This document shows, in pieces, positions 48,205-60,000 of a DNA stretch of 64,000 nucleotides. The first letter of the stretch is position 1, and every line of letters begins with the position of its first letter. The stretch comes from Enoplolaimus lenunculus. Lineage: Eukaryota > Nematoda > Enoplea > Enoplida > Thoracostomopsidae. The stretch covers positions 1 to 64,000 of the forward strand of contig JASANG010001999.1 in NCBI GenBank assembly GCA_030248215.1. The letters run 5' to 3'. Made by a program: the position numbers and the translations under genes. A model generated the notes under the pieces. That model was given only the letters and a program-made list of their open reading frames with translations, was not told where the DNA came from and did not search any database.

Positions 48205-48440
48205 ATGGATCCAGAGTGGAAGGGGGGGCCTACGCCTTCCTGTTAGAATTTTTGTGGTAAAATTGTAAGCTCCCCACTCCCTTAGAATTTTCCCCTCAGA
48301 AATTTTTTGTAAAAAATCAAATTTTTACCCTTACAATTTTTTGTGATAAAAAGATAAGGTCGTTACTTTACAATTTTTGCATTTCACAATATTTGCCAGC
48401 CCGCTCATCTGGCAAAAAAATTTTGGATCCGCCTTTGCCT
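48205..48440. mobile_element. hAT-like element after EPS8
   Basis: Left ATGGATCCAGAGTGGAAGGG, right TTTTGGATCCGCCTTTGCCT. The interior is T-rich with repeated AATTTTTTGTG. It explains an open frame across this stretch. Confidence 0.55.
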
Positions 48441-48650
48441 GTTCTGTCTGTCTCATTTGCCCGATGCAAGTGTTACAATTTCGCCTATTGTTAATACCAC
48501 GATCAGTAGGTTTTAAGAATTTTTTCGGTTTTGCAAAAAGCTTTGCTGAAAGTTCTGACAGGTTCACAAATTGTCGAAACCGGTTAACGCAAATAACTCG
48601 GTAGCCGACAATTGAGAATTCAAATTTTGTCGACGACTATACTGTCTCGT

Positions 48651-48863
48651 ATGAGTCTTAAGGTTTGCGCGAATCTTAGCGCCAACACTACGATGGGAGG
48701 GCGACCGTCTATTACCCCCTCAAGTACATCTAACAGAGTTACAAATATGGGGCAGCGAGAGAGCACCGTCCTTTCTCACATATATCTTCACCGTGACGGG
48801 CCAAAAAGACAACTTCAAAATATTGTTAATAGTTTTCTTCCGCCTCAATATGTTCGGTATTAA
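48651..48863 (+). other. Unassigned reading frame downstream of EPS8
   Basis: An open frame on the + strand ends with TAA at 48861-48863 (MGGRPSITPSSTSNRV, then HIYLHRDGPKRQLQNIVNSF). Its composition is less AT-biased than the surroundings. I see no good acceptor, no family match and no partner exon. It could be an old exon or element remnant. Confidence 0.2.
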
Positions 48864-49284
48864 GGGCACACTTATACTTTAACGTGAGAGTTGTGTAGCA
48901 GCAGAAGGTCAAGAGATGCGTTTTAACAGCGGTGTTATGGCAAAGTAAAAATCATGCGCTGAGGCACGCAAGGAATATGAACGTGTTACTGATACTTGCA
49001 TTTTGGAAATCGCATAGAAATTATATACATTTAACAGCTTCCGTGCAATGTGCTAGGCGGTTGTTATAGCGCATGTATGGGCTGATTTCTATCAAACGCA
49101 GCCGTTCTCTTGCCAAATACTTACACATAGTCTTCATCACGTTGAAAACTACTTCCTATACTATAACAGCCAGTTGGATTCCATTCTAAATCTGGAAATA
49201 AGATAACCAAAAAGCATCTCATCGGTTTATTATATATGTAATACTAATGGTGGGTTTGTTAATTCTGAGTTTAGTGTAACTTAA

Positions 49285-49505
49285 ATGTTGGCGAGAAAAT
49301 GCAAATTTTGAGCGGTATATATAATTTCGAGTTTGGAAGCTAATAAGGTATACATTACGGGGAAGATTTAAGTTTTGGTGGGATAATTAAATTTTAGCGC
49401 GAAAACTTATATTTTGGCGGGCAAATTCATATTTTGGCTTGAAATTCAATCGGTAAATTAAAATTTTGATGACAAATTCAAATTTTGGTGCGAAAGTTTA
49501 AAATG
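49285..49505. repeat. Degenerate tandem repeat (AAATTCAAATTTTGGCGGG type)
   Basis: About ten imperfect units of 18-22 bp, e.g. TATTTTGGCGGGCAAATTC and AAATTCAAATTTTGGTGCG. Similar motifs are familiar from nematode genomes, from memory. Confidence 0.6.
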
Positions 49506-50070
49506 TGTGGTCCTGTGCTGACGTGAAAATTTCGAATTGCATACAGTATACCCATCGACTAGGGCACAATCATCGCTTCTGACTGCGTAGAAAATGAACT
49601 TGCAGTTCCGGTAAAACTTCTGGTGGCGGCACACCTCAATAATTGTTAAACTTAGGGATTCACTCAGATCTGCTAAAATTATGCTGCCCCTCCGGCTCGG
49701 CCCATCTTTGGATTAAATTTTTGCCGTATTTTGAATTTCTGAAAGCATGAACGTCACCAAAAAAGCTGAAGCCGACGTGACATTAGGTAGTTTATTGTTT
49801 TAATAAATATCTATAAAGCGATGTCCAAAATTTTGGTTTTAAATTTATTTTTAACAAATCTCGATATGGGCAAAAGTGTACTGTATTATTAAACGCGCCA
49901 AACGATACGATTAATGTAAACTTATGGAAATTCAACTACAGAAATTGGTATAAGTTTGCACTCAAGAGATACTTTACAACAACACTTTACTACTGAATTG
50001 AAATACATTTATTAAAAAACCCACCTCAAGTAACATTTTACATGTGTTAATGTGTACATACTTCATCGCA

Positions 50071-50213
50071 CCCATGTTACTTTTAGGGCGTCCAGATTTC
50101 TGGCGGGTCTAGACAATTTTTCTTAGGATTAGGCATACGTTTTCGCAACCCGTAGACCTAGGCTTAGGAATACGCTTAATCTACTGTTAAGGCCCTAAAA
50201 GTAACATTGGCCC
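50071..50213. mobile_element. Telomere-core TIR element (family B), short copy
   Basis: Left CCATGTTACTTTTAGGGCG, right GGCCCTAAAAGTAACATTGG; core GACCTAGGCTTAGGAATACG. Confidence 0.75.
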
Positions 50214-50968
50214 TTCATCGCATATCAGAGCGTCAGTCTGACAGCAAATATAACGGAAACGTTATGCATTCACGTGGGGCTTGTGAAAATTAAAAATTAG
50301 CGAATTTGCTAAAACTTTTTAATAATTGGCATTAATTTTGTCACTTGTTGCACATCGTACTATTAATTGCATCAACGGTGGTTCTCGGATGATTTTACCA
50401 CAAACTGCAAGCTTAGACAATAGACATAACGCAAATTCATGTGCAACCCTTCCGATTTTATCGCCAACTGGTACAGGCTGCTAAATTTCATGAAGCCAGC
50501 AAATTCCACTTTCCTTTGAAACTCAGTGCAAGGTAGTGCACAATAAAGCCATGCTCAAATCAAATACCAAGGGCGTTAAGTCGCCAGGAATGAGGACATC
50601 CTCCAAACAATTTGCTTCTATGGTCGTGTTCGAAAATACTAAAAGAAAATCTTTTGTGGCTAGGCAATTGCCATACACTATAATACACCACGATAAAACA
50701 AGAGTATTACACAAATAATGTCATAAAATTCAGTCCATCAAATTTCAGTAACTATAGCCTTGGTAAGCTCCCCTGTAATAAGAATTGTAGACAATTGTAT
50801 TAAGCAATATATCATATGTTAAACGGATACAAAATCAAGACTTGAAAATATAGCACAAATCATAAGTATAAAAAGGAGCCAGAACCTTTGGCAAATTTCA
50901 CGGGAGCCAGAGGCGAACCAAGGTATTAAGCAAAGCACATTTCAAAACTACAATATACAGCGACTTAC

Positions 50969-51011
50969 CCGTAACCCATTGATTGGCCAGACATTCCGCT
51001 CAACGCATATC
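50969..51011 (-). CDS. RRM-like gene exon 8 (Gly/Met-rich)
   Basis: Acceptor attattgtag, donor gtaagt, phase 1 to 2. YALSGMSGQSMGYG continues the composition of exon 7, and both splice sites are good. Confidence 0.7.
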
Positions 51012-54000
51012 CTACAATAATATTCAATAACGAATACGATGAACACACTGGCATTTCGCACGTTGGGCTTCCAACCACTTGGCCAAATCCCCTCATGTTC
51101 AGCCCCCAATCGAATAATCGCCGTGGTATAAAATTATACTTACAAAAACGGAAAGACAAACACTGGAGAAAACGGAAAGACAAAACCACTGGTTAGCGTT
51201 ACCCTTAAGTTTCAAAATAGCAAATTTAAGCAAAAATATTGCTAAAATTACAAAAAATTGTTTTATATAGAGGCTTTCTAAAAAGCCTCCACTCATCAAA
51301 TTTCCCGGGTCGAACACGGAGGCACCTCCAAACCCCTCCCCCTGCGTTGGAGCCTAGGGTAGCGAAATGCCAGACAATCATAAACGAAAATATTAACGAA
51401 AACTCAACGCTAGTCTAAAACTTTGGTACACTTCGTACAAATTTTTCTTCGCATTATTTTGCGCCAAGAAACGTTATCGTGTATGCTAAAATATACGCGT
51501 TTACCCAGAAGTGGTCGGATTTTGAAAATTTTTGCGTATTTCAGCTTCTCATAGCCTCCCCTGATTATTCCATAGCCAAATTTGTAATTTTTACAATTTT
51601 GGTTTTTGAAGGTCCGAAGATCCCCCTCACACAAAATAAATTGTCTTGTATTTAAGAAATATTGTCTGAAACTGAAGACAATTATGTCATGAATTCAAGA
51701 CTTATTTTTTAAAATTTTCAGAAATATTGGTCTAAATTTTTCACACTTAAATGTCTTAAATTTAAGACTGTTTTATGAACGATCTAGAAAATATTTCTGA
51801 AATGTAAGACAAATATGACTGAAATAAAAACACAGAGATTTGCAAACCGACCCCAAAATTAAAAAACTAAAGCTAAACCCAATACCCTAACTTTACAAAC
51901 TAAGATAAGTTCAAGATGTAAAGTTAGGTTGGGGGAACGTGAGCTCAACCCGAAATGTTTTGAAATTCAGTCATTTACACGCTTAAGAATATAAACGGAG
52001 CAGCTTTTGGCCCATAAAGATCAGGCAGGGTGCAACCGGAATTACAATTTACCGGAACCCGAACCGGAACCGGAGTTTGAAAATTTTACCGGAACCGGAA
52101 AGTGAAAAATGCATTTCACCAAAAATTTCCTTTTAATCGTATTTTGTGCTCTATTATTTGTGAAATAACCTTAGTCGAACATATGTATTTATTTTATTTG
52201 TTGTATTTTAGATTTTCGTCGTCGATTGAAGTGAAATCTACCATCAAAGGCTTATATTTGGAGTACAAGTGGCTTTCAAAAGAGATTCTTAAAAATTAGC
52301 AAAGTTAAGAAAACGGGCAAACTATAACACCGGAATTTTTAAATCCGGTAAAAAATTACCGGAACCGGAAGGTGAAAAAATGCCGGAACCGGAATTCCGG
52401 TTGCACCCTGAGATCAGGGGCGGAACTTTTTTCTATGGGACTGCAGTAGAGTAAGCTTAAGCTTAGGAATAAGCTTATAATACAGTTCCACCCCTGTTCT
52501 TTACATTGGCAACTTTTTTTACACATGTAACAATAAGAAAATTATTTCTTGAATATATTAAGACAACTATTTTTTTAAATGAAGAAATTTCTCTTATTAA
52601 TTGGAAATAGCAATTTCTTGAAAGTAAAACATTTAGGGTTTAACCATTTAAGAAAAAAGGACCCCCAAAAAATTTTGTCAAAAAGTTTGACAAAATTATG
52701 TATCATTCGGTGCAGCTTGCAGAGCAGAGTTGAATGGTGCAAATTTTTTGTAATCAGACGATTGGTTAACGAGTTATTGTCAAATAACTGATTTAGCGTG
52801 CTGTTAACGATTTGGGTCGGCGTCAAATCAGTTATTTGACCATAATTCGTTAACCAATCGTCTGATTGCAAAAAATTTAACACCATTGGGTCCCTACACA
52901 CAAAATAAAATGCCTTCAAATTTCAAGACTCTACTTTCTTAAATCTTCAAGACATAAATGTCTTGTATTTCAGACATTAATAGCCTTAAACAGCTCAGAA
53001 GTTCGTTTCTTAATCATTAAAACATAAAAGTCTTATATTCAAGAAATTCCTATTGCCAACTTATAAGACACAAATTTCTTTTTTTCGAGAAATAGTTGTC
53101 TTATATTCAAGAAATAATTTTCTTATTTTTTATGTTTTATTTCAGAAACATTTGTCATATTTCAGAAATATTTTTTAATCGTTCATAAAACAAATTGTTA
53201 AATTTAAGACATTTAAGTGTGAAAAATTTTACACCAATATTACTGAAAAATTTAAGAATAAAAGTTTTGAATTCAAGATATATATGTCACGAGTTTGTAT
53301 CAAGGCATAATTGTCTTAAATTTCAGACAATATTTAATGAATAGAAGACAATTTGTTTTGTGTTTAGGGGGGACATTGGACTACGCTAGTTTGATTGTTT
53401 CGATCGAAAAATTTCGCGTGGTGATTACGCTGTAACACGAGCATTCGTATCGAAATTGTGAGTTAGGAATATCAGTTTTTCTCTATTCCCGTTTGCCGAC
53501 GTGTGACCATAGTGCGTTCAAATTAATCATCCTATTGCATTAAACTAACAAGTTCTAATTTTGTAATGTGCTGTGTGAATTTTCGCGAATGAATTTCATG
53601 GTAGAAATGTTTAGAAATGTTTGGAATTCAAAATGAAAAACCAATAAAAATCGTACATACCCATTCGGTTTGCGCTTGACTGACCCATCATCAATGCTGC
53701 ATTACGATTTGCACCGCCGCTGGGCGGAGCACCGTATCCGCCGCCCATTACAGCATTACCTTGATAGCCAGAGGTCATCATCATACCACCTGTACCATAG
53801 CCTCCGCCCATAGACATCCTAAAAATACCTAACAGGGGAGATACCTGGGTCCGCAAGCCACGTATAAAAACAAATACATACGGTTTTCTGACTGCTGAAG
53901 CGCTGTTATATACGCTTCCGTGTTTGCAGTAGTTTGCACTTAAAAATTATTCAAGACTGACAAAAAATAAATACGTATAAAGCAAAGCCAAACATATAAT

Positions 54001-57000
54001 TTGAAATTGCATCAAAGACATGGGCATGAGGACACGTGCAAAGACGGATAACTTGGAGCAATGTGCGTTATAATAATATTCTATCATAAACATACCATGC
54101 ACCAACGTTCGGCCGCTTGGTGAGGATGCTTTCACGCGAATATCTGTCTAAAATTTTGATCAAAACAATTATTTTTCAATATGAATGTACACATCTATAA
54201 AACAAGAATAAAATTTCTGTCAACACACACATGGAAACCCTGCCAATAATCAGACAATGGTCTTAGAGCTTAGCAGCATTGCTTCAAACAAAAGGTTTAG
54301 TTTATAATTAATTTCTGAATTAGTTGTTTCTGATAATTACTGTACGCGATGCTTACAGCTAGTCTTCGGTGATCTACATTGAACATTTTGTAGCATTTTA
54401 AAATAAACAAGATGCCACATTGTGAAAATTCGACCGTTTTCCACCGGTTCTCTGATTTTACAAATTTTGTTGGAAAACTAGCTTGGTTGTCTATTTTACG
54501 GTTGAATTTAAATTTATACACGTACCTCCGGTACGTTTTCCTCGGTTAAGTCGACCACCTCCTGTGCCAGATCGGCCTCCTTTGCTTTTCTCCGTTGGAC
54601 GTTTGACAGCTAAAGTTATACTTTATTCTGTAAACTAAATAAAAATCTTCCCGAGTTTAGAAAAATTGCCTCCAACAAAGCATATAACCTGCATAGAGGA
54701 GCATATTACATTATATTTGTAGTCAATCCGTAGTCGTTAGAACGCAGCAGAAGATGCAGCATGGAAAGGCTGTAAAATCGCATACTATTAACCGAGTATT
54801 CTTTGGGAAAAAAATTTACTTTATTGTTTAGTTATAGAGAATCCCTCAAATTTATCACTCAGTCACAACACAAAGACAAAGCATAAACATAAAACCGCAA
54901 CTAACCTGGACTGTCACGGATAGATAAAAACGCGTTCAGCTTTTCTTCTGTGATTTCTTTCTCTCGATCAACCAGACCTTAACAAAAACTACAACAAACT
55001 AAGCATGTACGCATACTGATATACTGACTCAAATCAGGTTTGTAGGTACATAAGTGCATATTTTATTTGTTTTCGGTGGCCATCAATTTCCAAAATATAC
55101 AGAAGTGTCGTGTTTGTTCTAAAGGTGCACAAATTATTTTTATTCTAACAGCTTATTAACAAAACTGAAGTAATTGCAAAAACGACCATTTCGAAATATA
55201 TTTTTAAAGCCAAAGTTTCCAATATTTAAATTATTACATATAATTTGCTACAAAGCCGGAAACAATCCTGTTTCTGCGTCTTCGAATGCAGAAACTGGAA
55301 TTGAATTTTGACACGAACTCTAGCGGAACCAAAGTGGGATATGGGTAACGATTTTTTGCCCGACACGTGCTTCACCCACGTAAATAAAAAGATCTACCCG
55401 CAACCCACCTGTTCCCCGCGCTTGAAGCTAAACCAGTATTTTAATGATCGCATGCGATTTGCACATTAACGACGTTTTGCATTATATTTTCAACGAATTT
55501 TACACATTACTACAATGAACAAAATTTCAAACCCAACGAAATAAAGCACCGGACAGCAACTGATCAGAAGTAAAACAGCAAATAGCGTACGTTTTGTGCC
55601 TCACAATGCAAAAGTTTAGCGCGGGTAAAAACTGTGAATTTTTACCCGTGCGATACAGATCTTTACCCGCCCTTTTATAGCCCTGTAGTATCATGTGTCA
55701 CCACTTCGAACGGCAGTTTCTTGCGTTGCAAACAGTTACGGTGTCTAAATACACTGAACAACACTTCCACGGGGAAGGCTTGAAACATGAACCCCTGGCT
55801 ACGCGCTTGGTAACAGAATAAACATATAAAGGGCTACCGTCGAATTTTATTACCTTTAATACACAGGTATGGGCGGTCTCTGTCGAAAAAGCGAGACCGA
55901 GACCCAACCTACCGAGACCGAGATTTTCGGTCTCGGTCTCGGTCAATTTTTACCGTTACCGAAAACAAAAATAATATTTTTAACAAAAGTTTTCAATACT
56001 TTAACGCCGCCGAACTTTATTTTTTTTACTTTATTTTTCAATCATGTAGCTACTGTCCCCATAGCTTTCGAAAAGTCTCGGGACAAATCCCACTGTCTCA
56101 AAAACCCCTCAGTACAACCCTAACTCAAAGCTATAATGTTGTTTTTGATCCCGTGACTGGAGAATTTTTTAACATAGTGTAGACATTATAAATGCGAATG
56201 ACCCATATTTTTTTACACGATGTCATAAATGTTTTAAACGCGAAAATGCAACTATTTGTGCCTTGTCACAACAAAATCAAAGTGTTTAGCGTTTCCTTTC
56301 TCACAATAGAATATTGGGTAAAAGGACGAATCATTCTGTTTCTCAAATCGCTGTATAACCAGGTAGCAGTGTTCAACAATCGTTCGCTGTCTGTGTTGGT
56401 AAGCGAAATGCGCATTTACTTCCTTCGGCAACATGTTCAATTTAAACAATATATAAAAATTTAAAATAAAATTCGTTATATGAATCTGAAATTTGCCGCT
56501 TTCAATGTTCAGATTAGGATTTGGCAAATTAGCAATGGATTTGAATTCGGTCAAATCTTGGATTCGATGCCACCCTGCAGTAGACCACGCCAAATTAAAA
56601 AAATACCGCTTGACTGCTTACTTTTCATATACTTTGTGTACTGATATTTCGAGTCTCCAAACATTTTTGAATTGCGCTTTTCGCGTAAAACAATTAACGT
56701 TCGATCGGGCGATGGAAGCGCAACCACACAACATCGCTTCCTAAAAGTCGGATTCTACAAGCCGCTACGCTAGTCAACGCTTTGAGATTTATATATGTTA
56801 TATATTATAAGCCAAACATGTAATCAGGCAAAATATAAGTCGAATACGTGAACTATATACGTTAGGATTAAAACTTGACATTTTGCTAATGGAGAGGCTT
56901 TCACTCGATCGGCCAGATTCTCCATATTCTGCCCTACAGTTGAAAAATTCTCCCCTGGTTTGAAATTATATGTACAGGACGTATATTAGGGATGTGCCGA

Positions 57001-60000
57001 TTAATCGGCATGGGTACTGCAAAAAATTGCCGATTATTTTCCGATACTTTTTGCACATAACAGTAAGTTTGAATGCTAATTTCTGGGCGCATATCAGTGT
57101 GTCCAGTCATAATTCAAATGAACCGTTCGTTTAAAATTATAATCGTTTATGTTGGTTAGGGCTTGAGTCTTCATATAATGATGTAATGCAGTACGTATCC
57201 TATCTGTTTATTAAGCATGGTGCACTAAAGATGGAATCAGCATCTGCAAAATTTTAAAATAAGAATCGTCATCGGTATCGGCAAAAATTTTGCTATCGGC
57301 ACATTCCTAACGTGAAAGCGAAAGTTTCCCCTCCCAAACGATTTTATCGTTACATTATCTCATGGTTAAACTTAGACTTAAGTTCCAACTTACTCTCAAG
57401 CTTAGGCTTAGGTCCAAGCTCGTATCAGTAGGATTTCACGTGGGGGGAAACAAGTACCATATATACTTATAAAAACGGAAAGACAAAAACATAGGTTAGC
57501 GCCAGCTCTAAGCATTGAAATAACAAATTTAAGCAAAATTAGCTAAACATACGATCAATGTGTATCGATGAGGGTAGTAATGGTGTATATGCATAATTCT
57601 AAACCTAAGCCATAGAGACTATTTTTATCTCGAGTCTTTTCTAAAAACAACCACAGCTCATCATGTCCGATCGGGTGGGATTCGGTGTCACAATCGATAA
57701 TGTGTTTCCACTGGAGATTGGGCAAGCGAAATGCTGGAATTTAGTTATAAATACGAACCAAAGAACTCTCCGGTAATATTAAATAAAGCGTGATGATAGA
57801 AATTGCTTTTGGCCACAATCGTACTTCTGTGGATTCTGGCAAAAAGTTATTTCTTCAATGTCTGGAATGGATTCTCTGACCATTTCTTCGGTCAGCTTAT
57901 CTTCGACACCAATAAAACATACTCGACGTCCAAAATATGACGATTCCAACTCTTAAACACTCATCCATTAATCCATAAAACAACGAATATGGCAATAGAA
58001 ACTACGCGACGCGTAGTCACAATGATACAAATAACAGCCAAACATACAATGAAACAGTATATACTTAATTGTGTAATTTTACAGTGCATTGATGTTGCTA
58101 CGATAAAACATTGTCCGGAAACAAGAAAACTGTTTCAACATTCATTGCTAGAGATGAAAGTGGTAAATTACCCGTAATTTAATTTTGTAAACGATAAAAA
58201 ATTTGGATAATCAATCAGCCGAAAACTTGTCAGCTTGTTTTTGAGGTAAACAAGTGAACACAGAGAATTTCATCTATTGGATTTAGCGCCACCTTAGAAG
58301 TACCAACACCCGACAAATAAGTATTCTTGTTTACCGAGTAAATATTTATCACCGAAAACAGCAGTATAAACCTGTTTAATGCGCAGAATTAGCAATACGT
58401 TTAGGAGTGACATCAAATAGAAATTCACACTAAACCATGTACATTATGTATGTAAATACATATATAGTAGAGATGTACCAGGCCTGCCCCCGGCCTTAGG
58501 TCCAACGACTTCATTTGTAGTCGTCTAAACGGAAAGAAATTCTTAATGTAATATTCACATAACGATATACTTATTGAAGAGTGGAATAAGAATAAGCAGT
58601 AATTTACACCTGGTCCCGATTGATTTCAGGGTGCAACCGGAATTCCGATCCCGATTACAATTCCGATTTTAAACGAGTTCCCATTACAAAATCAATCGGA
58701 ATCGGGATTTTGAAATTTTAATTTTAATCTTACTTGTTGTGATATATGTGTTGCATAAAAGTTCTGTAACATTTATCTATGAAATTACTTTCGAAGAGTT
58801 AACTTATCAACAATTGATTGTAGTTTAGCTTTACAGAACCTAAAATCATCGCCAATTTCGTCATGCGACTTTTTTTAAAAATTGTTGCCAGCAAACAGGC
58901 ACTCAAAATCAACATTACATTTGTCAATACAAATTATCCGTACAGTCATAAAATTTCTAGTTCCGATTCCGGTATAATCCAGTTCCGCTTCGCACCTTGA
59001 TGGATACCCGTCACGGCCTACGCACCGGGGCAACCGTTGTACATACATGTGCTTACAAATCTACTTAAGTTGTTGCTCATATTAATTTGGATATCTATAC
59101 TCCATTGTTTACACTAAGTTAATATCAGAATTTTGTTTCTATTAAGATGTTACGCATACAAACACTGTCATTCTAGCAATTAAATAGCCAACATACGCCA
59201 AACTCTGTTTAGGTAGTTGTCGAAATTTATCTTCGTGCATTCAACTCTGATACACATACATGCACACATACGTAGTATATGTATATACATATAAACATGT
59301 AGACATACACATACAACTATACATATTAGAGACGTCGCAGAGCCGGACCCGGACCCCGGAATCGGAGACAGCAACGTACACTAAACTACAAATTTTATGT
59401 ACCTTTTGCGTAAGCATGTGCCTGGGAACACGGTACCGTTTTATCATATCGCGTCACGCGACATTTTATCGGCACTCCCATTCTGTGAAGTAACTGTTAA
59501 TGCGTTTGTTATTTGCCATATCGTGTCACGCGACATTTTCTTAGGATAATTTAATAAACTTACTATGCTACGTTCGGATTCTGGCTAAAGGCCAAAGCCC
59601 GGGACATCATAATACACATCAGGGTGCAACCGGAATTACAACTTACCGGAACCGGAATTTGAAAAAATTACCAAAAACGGAAAACGAAAAATACATGCCA
59701 ATGAACAATTCATTTTAATTTTCTTTTCTGCAATACTGTTGGTGAAATTACCCTAGATGGCGATAGGTATTCACTTTGTCTGCTGTATTTTAGATTTAAG
59801 CGCATCTACCTTCAATGGTTTATTCCCGGCGAGTGTAAGCTGCGAGTTCTCGATACAAAAACTTGCATGAGTGAATGAAACTTTAGGGTGTCCGTTGGCT
59901 GGCAACAATTTTCAAAAACATCGCATGAACAAACTAGCGATGATTTTACTTCTGTAAAGCTAAACTACAATCTATTAGTGATAAACTAACTTATCGAAAG

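Noticed and set aside
57620-57735. - strand frame FRLPNLQWKHIIDCDTESHP in the RRM-like gene
   Set aside because: It lies between exons 2 and 3, which join without it. Its phases do not fit and no donor is convincing.
59180-59447. - strand Cys/Tyr/Val frames resembling membrane proteins
   Set aside because: Caused by the TA/CA microsatellite.
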